NCBI RefSeq assembly: GCF_002796605.1
Contig: NZ_CP024923.1
Coordinates: 2,170,001 to 2,234,000 of the forward strand
Length of the DNA stretch: 64,000 nucleotides
Source of the DNA: Sphingomonas psychrotolerans
Lineage (GTDB): Bacteria > Pseudomonadota > Alphaproteobacteria > Sphingomonadales > Sphingomonadaceae
Direction: 5' to 3'
Positions 7,928 through 16,089 of the stretch are shown in pieces; position 1 is the stretch's first letter; each line of letters begins with the position of its first letter. Position numbers and translations under genes: made by a program. The notes beneath the pieces were generated by a model. It was not told where the DNA came from. It was given only the letters and a program-made list of their open reading frames with translations, and did not search any database.

Positions 7928-10135
7928 TCAGAATGAGAGATCGAAGGCGAGGCCGATCGTGCGCGGCTGGAGGGGCGTGATCGCGAGGAAGCTCGGCTGG
8001 TTGAGCCCGTTGGCCAGCGTCGAGCGCGCGATCTCCCCGTCATTGTCGAGCAGATTACGGGCATAGGCCCTCACTTTCCAATGCTCGCCGATGTTGAGCG
8101 CGGCATTCAGGTCGACCGCCGTATAGGGCCGTGCTCGCGCGGTCAGCGGATCGCTCTCGACCAGCGACAGCCGGCTGCTCGCATGCCGCACGCCCACGCC
8201 GAAATCGCCGCTCAGATCGCCGCCCAGCTCGGCATGATAATCGAGCCGCGCCGAGCCGCTGAATTTGGCCACACCCGGCAGCTGGTCGCCATCGGCGCCG
8301 CTGATGTCCGGAACGTCCTCGGCGAGCGTGGCGTCGGTGTAGGACGCAGTCAGCCCCAGCGACAGCCCGGTCGCCGGCCGGATGGTCAGCGCGCCTTCGA
8401 CGCCCTTGCTCACCGCCGCACCGCCATTGGCCTGCCCCGCCACGCCGCCGAAGCTGCGCGTCACCTGGATGTCCTTCCAGTCCATGTAGAAGGCCGCGAC
8501 GTCGATCGTCACCGCGCGCCCGGCAAGATCCGCCTTGAAGCCCACTTCATAATTGGTGAGCGTATCGGATTCGACGCTCGGCGGCACGTTGGGGACGATC
8601 ACGTTGGGGCCGCCCGGGCGATAGCCCGTGGCGACGCGCGCATAGAGCATCGCATTCTCGTTCACATGGAATTGCGGGCTGACGCTCCACGTGAAGACGT
8701 CCTCTTCGGAACTGCCCGGATCGTCCGCCGTAGGCACGATCGCGCCTTGGCTGATCTGGCGGAAATTCTGCTCGTTGCGCGCCCAGCGCACCCCGCCGGT
8801 GACCTCGAAGCGCTCGCCGAGGCGCAAGGTCGCGTTGCCGAACACGGCATATTCCTTGTACTTCGCCGGCAGCGCGACCGTCGCCAGCGGGTCAAGCGGC
8901 GGGATCGCGTTGCCGGCCATGTCGTACGAGCGGACGAGCTGCGTATTGTCGCTCTTCTCCGATGTGTAGAAGCCGCCGACCAACCATTCGAAGGTGCCGC
9001 CGCTCGCCGAGGCGAGCCGCACTTCCTGCGTCCACTTCTCTAGATCGAGGTTGATGTCGAACGGCGTGATGCCGGGTGCGATCGCGCCGCCGGTGAGCAG
9101 CGGAAAGAGCACGCCGAACGCATAGGTCGCGTCCTGCAGCTGGCGGGCGGAACGCTTGCTATAGGTCGTGCTCGACGTGGCGCTAACCCCGCCGAAATCA
9201 TAATCGAGCGTGCCCGCGTAATATTGCAGGTCGGTCTGGAAGGCCTCGGCAACGTAATTGTTGTACGAAGATCCGTCGCCCAGCCGCTTGCCCGTCAGGT
9301 CGGCGGCGTAGACTCCGTTCCCGTCGGCATCGACCGACTGGTACAGCGCCGATAGCTTCGCGCTGAACCGGTCGCTCGCCTGCCACAACAGGCTGAAGCG
9401 CCCGCCGATCTGCTCGTAAGCGTTCTGATCCTTGAGCGCGGCATTGTTGGTGCTGTTCACGAAGCCCGGCGTCTTGCGCCACGCGAAGCTGCCGGTGACG
9501 CCCAGCTTGCCCTGCACCAGCGGTGCGTTGAACATCGTCTGCCCGGCCCAGCCGAGATCGCCTGCCCCATTGATCCCGAACACTTCGCCGCCGGCGCGGA
9601 CGCTGAAAATGGTCGTGCTCGGCGCGACGGTGACGTATTTGACCAGCCCGCCGATCGAGCTGGCGCCGTAGAGCGTGCCCTGCGGCCCGCGCAGCACTTC
9701 GACGCGCTCGATGTCATAGGGCAGCAGATCGAGCGAGAATTGCCCGCCGCGATTGTAGATGCTGCTCGATCCCACCGGCGCATCGTCGAGATAGATGCCG
9801 ACGGTCTGGCTGGCGGTGAGCGGCGCGACGCCACGCAGCGTGACGGTGGTCTGCCCTGGCGTGCCGCCGGTCGACACCTGCATGCCCGGAATATAGCCGG
9901 CGTAATCGGTGAGCGAGGCCGCGCCCTGCGCCTGCATGTCGTCGCCGCTGACCACGCTGATCGAGATCGGCACGTCTTGAAGGTTCTGCTCGCGTTTCTG
10001 CGCAGTGACGACGATCTCGTCGCCGGGCGCGGCAGCCGGCACTTCCTGCGCGGCGGCGCCGGAGGAGAAAGCCAGCGCCCCCGCGGCAGTCGAAACCGCC
10101 AGCAGCGCGCGTACGGACAAGGCGAACCGGTTCAT
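7928..10135 (-). CDS. TonB-dependent outer-membrane receptor
   Basis: A 735-residue outer-membrane receptor. It has a signal peptide (MNRFALSVRALLAVSTAAG...AAAQ), a TonB-box-like stretch DEIVVTAQKREQNLQDVPISI, a plug domain (VEVLRGPQGTLYGASSIGG) and a 22-strand-type barrel ending in LAFDLSF with a C-terminal Phe. ATG 10135 is chosen because GGGGAGAG lies at good distance; an ATG 15 bases further out lacks a site. It lies 27 bases after the Tat dipeptidase and 20 bases before dgcN, inside the operon, so its substrate is probably the peptide or amino-acid compound this operon degrades and not iron-siderophore. That substrate assignment is inference. Confidence 0.9.
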   Translation of the reverse strand: MNRFALSVRALLAVSTAAGALAFSSGAAAQEVPAAAPGDEIVVTAQKREQNLQDVPISISVVSGDDMQAQGAASLTDYAGYIPGMQVSTGGTPGQTTVTLRGVAPLTASQTVGIYLDDAPVGSSSIYNRGGQFSLDLLPYDIERVEVLRGPQGTLYGASSIGGLVKYVTVAPSTTIFSVRAGGEVFGINGAGDLGWAGQTMFNAPLVQGKLGVTGSFAWRKTPGFVNSTNNAALKDQNAYEQIGGRFSLLWQASDRFSAKLSALYQSVDADGNGVYAADLTGKRLGDGSSYNNYVAEAFQTDLQYYAGTLDYDFGGVSATSSTTYSKRSARQLQDATYAFGVLFPLLTGGAIAPGITPFDINLDLEKWTQEVRLASASGGTFEWLVGGFYTSEKSDNTQLVRSYDMAGNAIPPLDPLATVALPAKYKEYAVFGNATLRLGERFEVTGGVRWARNEQNFRQISQGAIVPTADDPGSSEEDVFTWSVSPQFHVNENAMLYARVATGYRPGGPNVIVPNVPPSVESDTLTNYEVGFKADLAGRAVTIDVAAFYMDWKDIQVTRSFGGVAGQANGGAAVSKGVEGALTIRPATGLSLGLTASYTDATLAEDVPDISGADGDQLPGVAKFSGSARLDYHAELGGDLSGDFGVGVRHASSRLSLVESDPLTARARPYTAVDLNAALNIGEHWKVRAYARNLLDNDGEIARSTLANGLNQPSFLAITPLQPRTIGLAFDLSF

Positions 10136-10162
10136 CTTAACTCTCCCCATGAGTGCACGAAA

Positions 10163-11311
10163 TCAGTCGCCCCAGATCTCCCCAAGCAGGCGACGGAAGT
10201 TGCCGCCGAGCACGGCGGCGATGTTGGCGTCCGAATAATTGCGTCGGATCAGTTCTTCGGTGAGGTCGTAGATCTTGCGTGGATGGTCGTAGCCATCGGT
10301 GTCGATCTTCGCGCGGAAGGCGTAGCTCGCTTTGTATGCGGCCTTGAGCTGGGCATACATATCGGGCGGCATGTCCTCATAGCCGTTGAGATCGGCGTCC
10401 GAGCCGATCCCGACATGATCGATCCCCACCAGCTTGACGACATGATCGATGTGATCGGCGATCTGCGGCACCGCGGTCGGCTCGCTGGCGCTGACGAACA
10501 TGCGGACCCCGGTGATCCCCATCACGCCGCCCTTGGCCGCCATCGCCTTGATCGCTTCGTCGGTCTTGAGGCGCGGATGCTCGACCAGAGCGCGGCAATT
10601 GCTGTGGGTGATGGCGATCGGCTTCGACGATATCTCGATCGCATGGAGCGTGGTGCGATCGCCGCAATGCGAGACGTCGACCAGCATGCCGACCTGGTTC
10701 ATCGCCTTGATGATCTCGGCACCGAAATCGGTCACGCCGCCGTCGACGCGTTCGGTCGCGCCCGAGCCGAGCAGATTTTGCGAATTATAGGTCAGCTGCG
10801 AGCAGCGCTGGCCGATCTGGTGGAACAGTTTGACGTCGGCGACGGTGCGGAAATGCTCGCTGTTCTGCATGCCGAGGATCACGGCGATCTTGCCCTCCTG
10901 CTTGGCGCGATCGAGATCGGCCGCCTTGTCGACCAGCGTGAACAGATGCGACGCCCGGCCGACATAGCCTTGGCTCAGCGCGAGGAAGGTGAGCGTCTCC
11001 TCGCGCGCATTGGGGCCGTAAATGCCGATCGAATGGTGGAAACCGGTGATCCCGCAGGCGCGGAAATCGGCTTCGTCCTTCGCGCTCAGCGGCGCGCCAT
11101 AGAATTGCGGGCGATCGTCGATCTTGAGCACTTCGAGCATGTCGATCACGAGCGACGCGCGCACCAGATCGACCGCGCGGCGCGAATAAAGGACGGGCGA
11201 GGCGGCCGACAGCCGGAACTGGCCGCTATTGACCATCGGGAACCCCGTGGCCGCGACAGCAGCCGCGCCGCCGAGCATCCGGCGACGCGAGACCTTGGGC
11301 AATGATTGCAT
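10163..11311 (-). CDS. M19-family dipeptidase, Tat-exported, variant metal site
   Basis: A 382-residue M19-type protein with a twin-arginine signal (SRRRMLGGAAAVAATG). The later family motifs are present: MQNSEHF (bridging Glu), LVDVSHCGD and ITHSNCRALVEHPR (histidines) and IGSDADLNG (Asp). The usual early His-x-Asp pair is absent: where DxHxD is expected the sequence reads VIDMLEVLKIDD. A subfamily with this change may exist; the effect on metal binding or substrate is unknown. It is the first gene of the operon running down to 2968, with a strong site (AGGGAGAG) and a palindromic operator-like element upstream at 11336-11363. Confidence 0.85.
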   Translation of the reverse strand: MQSLPKVSRRRMLGGAAAVAATGFPMVNSGQFRLSAASPVLYSRRAVDLVRASLVIDMLEVLKIDDRPQFYGAPLSAKDEADFRACGITGFHHSIGIYGPNAREETLTFLALSQGYVGRASHLFTLVDKAADLDRAKQEGKIAVILGMQNSEHFRTVADVKLFHQIGQRCSQLTYNSQNLLGSGATERVDGGVTDFGAEIIKAMNQVGMLVDVSHCGDRTTLHAIEISSKPIAITHSNCRALVEHPRLKTDEAIKAMAAKGGVMGITGVRMFVSASEPTAVPQIADHIDHVVKLVGIDHVGIGSDADLNGYEDMPPDMYAQLKAAYKASYAFRAKIDTDGYDHPRKIYDLTEELIRRNYSDANIAAVLGGNFRRLLGEIWGD

Positions 11312-11335
11312 TGCCGCTCTCCCTTGAGCGATTAT

Positions 11336-11363
11336 CTAATCAGGATGGTATTATCCTGATTAG
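11336..11363. promoter_or_regulatory. perfect 11-bp inverted repeat, probable operator of the dipeptidase-dgcN operon
   Basis: CTAATCAGGAT (11336-11346) and its exact complement ATCCTGATTAG (11353-11363) are separated by six bases. Read on the minus strand it sits just after a -35-like TTGACT (complement of 11369-11374) and before the ATG at 11311, where a repressor would act. The outer half plus the -35 box matches the region upstream of the second operon at 14512-14531. Confidence 0.65.
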
Positions 11364-11396
11364 AGAAGAGTCAACTATTATTGCAACTATGTTGCG

Positions 11397-12410
11397 TCAC
11401 GCGCGCACTGCGTTCAGCGCGCGGTGGCCCCAGACGGCTTCGGGGCAGTGGATATAGCCGTCGTTGTAGCGAATGCCCGGCTGGCGGTCGGCCGCGAGGA
11501 ACGTCGGGCCATCGAGATCGACCACGTCGCAGAGCTGGCCGAGCAGGAACGCCGGCGCCATCGCCAGGCTGGAGCCGACCATGTTGCCGACCATCACGTC
11601 GAGCCCGAGCAGCCGCGCGCGGCGGGCGATCGCGATCGCCTCGGTCAGGCCGCCGCATTTGTCGAGCTTGATGTTGACCGTGTCGAAGCGCCCGACAAGC
11701 CCGTCGAGATCGGCGAGCCCGAGCGCGCTCTCGTCTGCTGCGATCGGGATCGGCGAATCGAACCCGTCGAGATCGGCTTCGCGCCCACGGGCGAGCGGCT
11801 GCTCGAGCAAAGCGGCCTTCGCCTCGACCAGCACGGCGAAGAGCGCCTCCAGCTCGTCAATGCGGAAACCCTGATTGGCGTCGACTCCGATCCAGCATTC
11901 CGGGCGCGCAGCACGCACCGCGCGGATCCGTGCGCTGTCGAGATCGAGATCGCCGGTGAGCTTGAGCTTGAGCGCCCGCGCATCCCGGTACCCTGATGCG
12001 GCTTCAGCCATCGCCCCGGGTTCGTCGGCGCCAAGCGTGAAAGTGGTGAGTAATGGCTTCGGCTCGGGCAAGCCCGCCAGCTTCCAGACCGGTGCGCCCG
12101 CGCGCCTGGCGTCGAGCTCCCACAATGCGCAGTCGGCGGCGTTGCGCGCCCCGCCCGGTGGCAGCGCCTGCTGGAGTTCGGCACGCGTCATCCCGCCCTG
12201 CAGGTCGTCGCGCACCGTCTCCAGCGCCGCAGTCATCGCGTCGACATCGTCGCCCAGATAATAGACCCCGCTCGCTTCCCCCCGCCCCGTGTGGAGTCCG
12301 TCGGACAGAGTGACGACCACCACCGAGGACTCGGTGAAGACGTGCCCCGAGATCCGGAACGGCTTCGCGAAAGGAAGCCGTTCCACTGCCACGTCGAGCG
12401 AGAGACGCAT
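11397..12410 (-). CDS. dgcA: enolase-superfamily racemase/dipeptide epimerase, DgcA-like
   Basis: A 337-residue muconate-lactonizing-subgroup enolase-superfamily enzyme. The catalytic lysines K148-x-K150 (ALKLKLTGD), metal ligands D177 (GVDANQGF), E203 (LLEQPL) and D226 (AADES), and the opposite lysine K248 (VNIKLDKCGG) are all present. This pattern fits L-Ala-D/L-Glu epimerases and DgcA, described as an N-acetyl-D-glutamate racemase. With dgcN nearby, DgcA is the favoured role, giving an L-glutamate derivative; a murein dipeptide epimerase is the alternative. The start is ATG 12410 (MRLSLDV) with GAAGG upstream, 11 bases after the serine hydrolase stop; it is in one operon with that gene. 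Confidence 0.8.
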   Translation of the reverse strand: MRLSLDVAVERLPFAKPFRISGHVFTESSVVVVTLSDGLHTGRGEASGVYYLGDDVDAMTAALETVRDDLQGGMTRAELQQALPPGGARNAADCALWELDARRAGAPVWKLAGLPEPKPLLTTFTLGADEPGAMAEAASGYRDARALKLKLTGDLDLDSARIRAVRAARPECWIGVDANQGFRIDELEALFAVLVEAKAALLEQPLARGREADLDGFDSPIPIAADESALGLADLDGLVGRFDTVNIKLDKCGGLTEAIAIARRARLLGLDVMVGNMVGSSLAMAPAFLLGQLCDVVDLDGPTFLAADRQPGIRYNDGYIHCPEAVWGHRALNAVRA

Positions 12411-12421
12411 CACCACCGCCT

Positions 12422-14395
12422 TCAGAACTCGGTGCCGAAGGAGATCAACTTGTAGACCAGAGCGGTGTACAGGATGAAGAACGCACCGAGCACCAGCAGC
12501 ACGCTCCACACCCGCGCGAACCAGCTGCGCTTGTCCTTCCAGCTGAGCCAGGCGTTCCAGATCGCCAGCCCGAACAGCCCGAAGAAAGCGAGCGTGCCGG
12601 CAATCTGGAGCAGCAGGATCAGCCAATCGGTCGAGCCGTGGCTCTCGAAATCCTCGAGCCCGGTGATCACCAGCATCCAGCCGACCAAAACCGCCAGCAC
12701 CAGCCAGGCAAAGCCACGAACCGTCCGGAAGGTGCGCAGGCTCTCGCCCTGCAGCGCCAACTGTGCGCCGTAGCGGCGGCGGTTAAACCAGCCGATCGGC
12801 CAGGCGAGTGCCGTCAGGAACACCACACCGATCCCGAACAGCAAAGCGGGCATCAGCCACGCGCCGTCGAGCGCGCCGGGGGTGCGGTACCAGATCATGA
12901 AGGGCGACACTTCGCCGAAGCTCCAGCGCACGACCTTGCCGTCGACGACCTGCGCGGCGAGCCGCTCATGGCCATAGGCGTCCTGCCAGACAAAGGGTTC
13001 GACTTCGATCAGCTTGCGCGGGGCGCCGCCGGGGCTGGTGAGTGCGGGGATGACCGGGCGGCCATCGGCGTCGAGCCCGATCTTGATGTCCCCGATCAGG
13101 CCGATGATCTTGGCGAAGCTCGAGTCGATCCGGCGGCTATTGGTCCAGGTGCCGACGAGCAGCTTGGCGTGCTCCTTGGCTGTGGGCAGCTCGACCGGGG
13201 CAGCCTTTTTGGGATCGGGGAGATAACGGTCGGCGAACTCCTCGAACAGTCGGCCACGCAGCACACGCGCGACGCCGTCTTTCCCGTTGCTGTTCATCGA
13301 GATGTAGAGCCCGACATTGTCCTCGGGGAAGATCCACAGATCGCTGTGGAAATAGACCGTGTCGCCGCCATGCGAGATCGAGCGGTGGCCGTTGATCTTC
13401 TGTTCGTAGAAGCCGAGCGCCATCGTGTTGATCGTCGGGATCGCGCTCTGCTGGGGCGTATACATCTGCGCCGCGGTCGCGGGGCTGAGCAGCGCGCCGC
13501 CCTGGTTCAGATGGGCGATCATGAACTTCGCCATGTCGCCGCCGCTGATCGCCGAGGAGCCGGCGGGCGCCATGCCGATCTCTTCGTATTTCTTCGCCTC
13601 GCCCGAACCGAGCTCATAGCCCTGCGACATGAACGGCTTGAGCCTGGATGGCAGCGGCTGACGGAAGGTCGCATACTGCATTCCCAGCCGCGCGAAGATG
13701 TTGCGGTCGAGATAATCGTCGAACGGCATACCCGAGACGCGCTCGACGATGTAGCCGGCGAGCGCGGTCGCATAATTCGAATAAGCCGGGGTGGTACCGG
13801 GCGCATAGATCCGCTCGGGGATGCGGCGCTTCAGCACGTCGCCAAGGCTCGGTACCGGCTTGTCGAAGGTGAGGAGGCCCTTGATGATCTCCTCGAAGCC
13901 GGCGGTGTGCGTCATGATGTTGCGCAGCGTGATCGGCTTGCCCTGATATGCCGGTATCTTGAAGTCGAGATACTGGTTCACGTCGGCGTCGAGGTTGAGT
14001 TTGCCTGCCTCGACCTGCTGCATCACCGCGGTCCAGGTATAGAGCTTCGAGACCGAGCCGGGGCGGAACAGCGTGGTCGCCGGATCCACCTGCTTGCGCT
14101 TGGCGACATCGGCATAGCCGAAGCCGCGCTGGGTGAGGATCTGGCCGTCCTTGACCACGACCACCACCGCGCCGGCGACGTCGCCGCGCGCGAGCGCATA
14201 GGGCATGAAGCCGTCGAGCCACGCATCGGCATCGACCTTGGTGAGCGTCGCGGTGCCTGCCGGAGCGCTCGGGACGGTCGGTGCCGGCGCTTGCGCGACC
14301 GGGGTCAGCGGCGCCGGCGCCTGAGTGAAGGCTGGTACACCGACCGCGATGCCGAGCAATCCTGCTGCGAGCATCGTAAGCGAACGTTTCCACAT
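12422..14395 (-). CDS. serine hydrolase (S12) with C-terminal membrane domain
   Basis: A 657-residue protein with an N-terminal signal/anchor, a Pro/Ala-rich spacer (about 25-50), a beta-lactamase-family domain with S114-V-S-K117, Y205-S-N207 and HGG (RSISHGGDTVYF), and then a C-terminal part with about four hydrophobic segments (roughly 515-655). The soluble active domain should face the periplasm while the C-terminus anchors it in the inner membrane. Family members include D-alanyl-D-alanine carboxypeptidase- and D-aminopeptidase-like enzymes. It is the first gene of the two-gene operon with dgcA and divergent from the XRE-cupin regulator, which suggests common control. Substrate is not determined by sequence. 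Confidence 0.85.
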   Translation of the reverse strand: MWKRSLTMLAAGLLGIAVGVPAFTQAPAPLTPVAQAPAPTVPSAPAGTATLTKVDADAWLDGFMPYALARGDVAGAVVVVVKDGQILTQRGFGYADVAKRKQVDPATTLFRPGSVSKLYTWTAVMQQVEAGKLNLDADVNQYLDFKIPAYQGKPITLRNIMTHTAGFEEIIKGLLTFDKPVPSLGDVLKRRIPERIYAPGTTPAYSNYATALAGYIVERVSGMPFDDYLDRNIFARLGMQYATFRQPLPSRLKPFMSQGYELGSGEAKKYEEIGMAPAGSSAISGGDMAKFMIAHLNQGGALLSPATAAQMYTPQQSAIPTINTMALGFYEQKINGHRSISHGGDTVYFHSDLWIFPEDNVGLYISMNSNGKDGVARVLRGRLFEEFADRYLPDPKKAAPVELPTAKEHAKLLVGTWTNSRRIDSSFAKIIGLIGDIKIGLDADGRPVIPALTSPGGAPRKLIEVEPFVWQDAYGHERLAAQVVDGKVVRWSFGEVSPFMIWYRTPGALDGAWLMPALLFGIGVVFLTALAWPIGWFNRRRYGAQLALQGESLRTFRTVRGFAWLVLAVLVGWMLVITGLEDFESHGSTDWLILLLQIAGTLAFFGLFGLAIWNAWLSWKDKRSWFARVWSVLLVLGAFFILYTALVYKLISFGTEF

Positions 14396-14489
14396 CGCGC
14401 TGTTCCCCTTTGTCCCCGCTGCGCTCCGGCCATGTCGATTGCGCCGGTTTGCGTCTGCGGTTAGGCTGTGTCTCTATACGAACTTGTTA

Positions 14490-14531
14490 CGCCTGATTGA
14501 GACATAATGAGCCTGTTCAGAGAAATGTCAA
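14490..14531. promoter_or_regulatory. two half-sites and promoter-like element upstream of the serine hydrolase-dgcA operon
   Basis: CCTGTTCAGAGAAATGTCAA (14512-14531) matches CCTGATTAGAGAAGAGTCAA (11355-11374) at 16 of 20 bases. Both include the complement of a -35-like TTGACA/TTGACT. A further copy, CCTGATTGAGA, begins at 14492, about two helical turns away. The element lies between the serine hydrolase gene and the divergent regulator, so it could serve both directions. Confidence 0.55.
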
Positions 14532-14544
14532 ACTGGGGTGCCAA

Positions 14545-15174
14545 ATGGCCACGCGGCTGAAACCGGAGCAACCGACATTGGGCGCGCTGCTGCGTGCGCT
14601 GCGTGCCCGGAACAGCTGGACGCTCAAGGAGATGAGCGTGCGCAGCGGCATCCCGGTCTCGACCTTGTCCAAGGTCGAGCACGACCGGCTGACGCTGACC
14701 TATGACAAGCTTCTCCAGCTCAGCCAGCGGCTCAACATCCGCATGTCCGAACTGTTCGCCGAGAATGATTCGGTCGCCGAGCCGCCGGTCACGGCGCGGC
14801 GCAGCATCGGCGATCTCGAGCGCGCGGTGCGGGTGAACACGCCGAACTACGATTATTATTACCTCTGCACCGAGTTGCGCCGGAAGCGGATGATCCCGGT
14901 GATCACTCGCGTGCGCGCCAAATCGGTCGAGGAGTTCGGCGATCTCGTCCACCATTCGGGCGAGGAATTCATCTACATCGTCAGCGGCCGCATCGTCGTC
15001 CACACCGAATTCTACGATCCGGTGACGCTCGAGGCGGGCGAATCGATCTACATCGATTCGAACATGGGCCATGCTTATGTGACTGGCGAAGGCTGCGACG
15101 AGGCGGTGGTGCTGGGGGTGTGCTCGAGCGCCGAGGACGGGCTGATGGATTCGCTGCTCAACCTGCACGGCTAG
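14545..15174 (+). CDS. XRE-family regulator with C-terminal cupin sensor domain
   Basis: A 209-residue cytoplasmic regulator. The N-terminal helix-turn-helix (LGALLRALRARNSWTLKEMS followed by SGIPVSTLSKVEHDR) is of the XRE/Cro type; the C-terminal half is a cupin_2 beta-barrel (HHSGEEFIYIVSGRIVVHTE and DSNMGHAYVTG) that binds a small ligand. This architecture is common for regulators of amino-acid or sugar-acid catabolism such as PuuR and SutR. ATG 14545 is preferred to the in-frame TTG at 14497, which overlaps the operator-like sequence. It is divergent from the serine hydrolase-dgcA operon and is the likely regulator of both minus-strand operons. Confidence 0.85.
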   Translation: MATRLKPEQPTLGALLRALRARNSWTLKEMSVRSGIPVSTLSKVEHDRLTLTYDKLLQLSQRLNIRMSELFAENDSVAEPPVTARRSIGDLERAVRVNTPNYDYYYLCTELRRKRMIPVITRVRAKSVEEFGDLVHHSGEEFIYIVSGRIVVHTEFYDPVTLEAGESIYIDSNMGHAYVTGEGCDEAVVLGVCSSAEDGLMDSLLNLHG

Positions 15175-15362
15175 CGCGTTGGCGTGGCGCTCTTCGGTCT
15201 GCGCTTGCCAGGGGCGCCTCTTCCAGACCATGAACCTGGAACGGCAATGACAGCTGACTCCCAGCTTGCAGACATTCAACAGATGGGGCCGCTTGCTTTG
15301 CAGCTGACGGCTCTGATGCGACCAGCCGCACCGTCACATGTGGAGCCTGAGGAGCAAAGACT

Positions 15363-15977
15363 ATGGGGAAGAGCCTGACACTGATAGCCGCAGGCGCGAT
15401 GTTCGCCTGCGGCGTGGCCAAAGCCGGTGCTCAAGACTTGCCGGATCCCCGAGTGTACCTTCGTGCAGAGGATCAAGAACGGGCACGTCTACTCAGCACG
15501 CCCTGCACCGAGGCGGATGTGGGACGCGGGTGCTACCGCTTTGACAATGGGGCAGTGCGGGAACCTCCCTGCGCCTTTCACGACGAAGAGGGTGCAATCG
15601 GGTCATTGGCGACCGACCAGTGCTACAAGATGCAAGAGCCGCGCCGGTATCGCGGAATTTGGATCAACGACTTCGAAGGTCAGGAATTCATACCCGAAGG
15701 CACGACCGCAGCCGAATGGCCCGGGGGAGATGCAAAATCGCCCGGCTGGCGAGAGGGGTTCGAACGCGTTCGGGCAGCAAAGATCTGGCTTGATGTTTCA
15801 CGGGTCAAGCCAGGTCGCGGCTCCGAGTATGATGGCCGCGAAATGCTCATCGAATTCATCGGGCGGAAAACGCTGTATCCGGGCCACCACGGGCACTTGG
15901 GAATGTCGGGACACGAGATCATTGTCGATCGTGTGATCTTGCTGAAGAAGTGTCCAAAAAAGGGTGTTTGCGGCTGA
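15363..15977 (+). CDS. secreted cysteine-rich protein of unknown function
   Basis: A 204-residue protein I do not recognise. It starts with ATG 15363 and a signal peptide (MGKSLTLIAAGAMFACGVAKAGAQ). The predicted mature part holds six cysteines (two in TPCTEADVGRGC, one in PPCAF, one in DQCYK, two in KKCPKKGVC), which could form three disulfides in the periplasm. There are no obvious catalytic motifs. Base composition and codon use are visibly less GC-biased than in neighbours, suggesting recent transfer. It stands alone between the regulator and a convergent penicillin-acylase gene. The region 15175-15362 contains short open frames but none that looks real. Confidence 0.6.
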   Translation: MGKSLTLIAAGAMFACGVAKAGAQDLPDPRVYLRAEDQERARLLSTPCTEADVGRGCYRFDNGAVREPPCAFHDEEGAIGSLATDQCYKMQEPRRYRGIWINDFEGQEFIPEGTTAAEWPGGDAKSPGWREGFERVRAAKIWLDVSRVKPGRGSEYDGREMLIEFIGRKTLYPGHHGHLGMSGHEIIVDRVILLKKCPKKGVCG

Positions 15978-16089
15978 AAGCGACGGGCAGCTAACCACTT
16001 GCCGCCATCCGTGACCGTGACCCTGCGGCATGGCTGCGCAAGCAGAACCTGGCTTCGATGGCTCAGCGCGAACGGGAGCGTGCGGCTGG

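Noticed and set aside
15184..15378. Small plus-strand frame between the regulator and the secreted orphan
   Set aside because: No ribosome-binding site, overlaps the start of the better-supported gene at 15363 and has no recognisable features.
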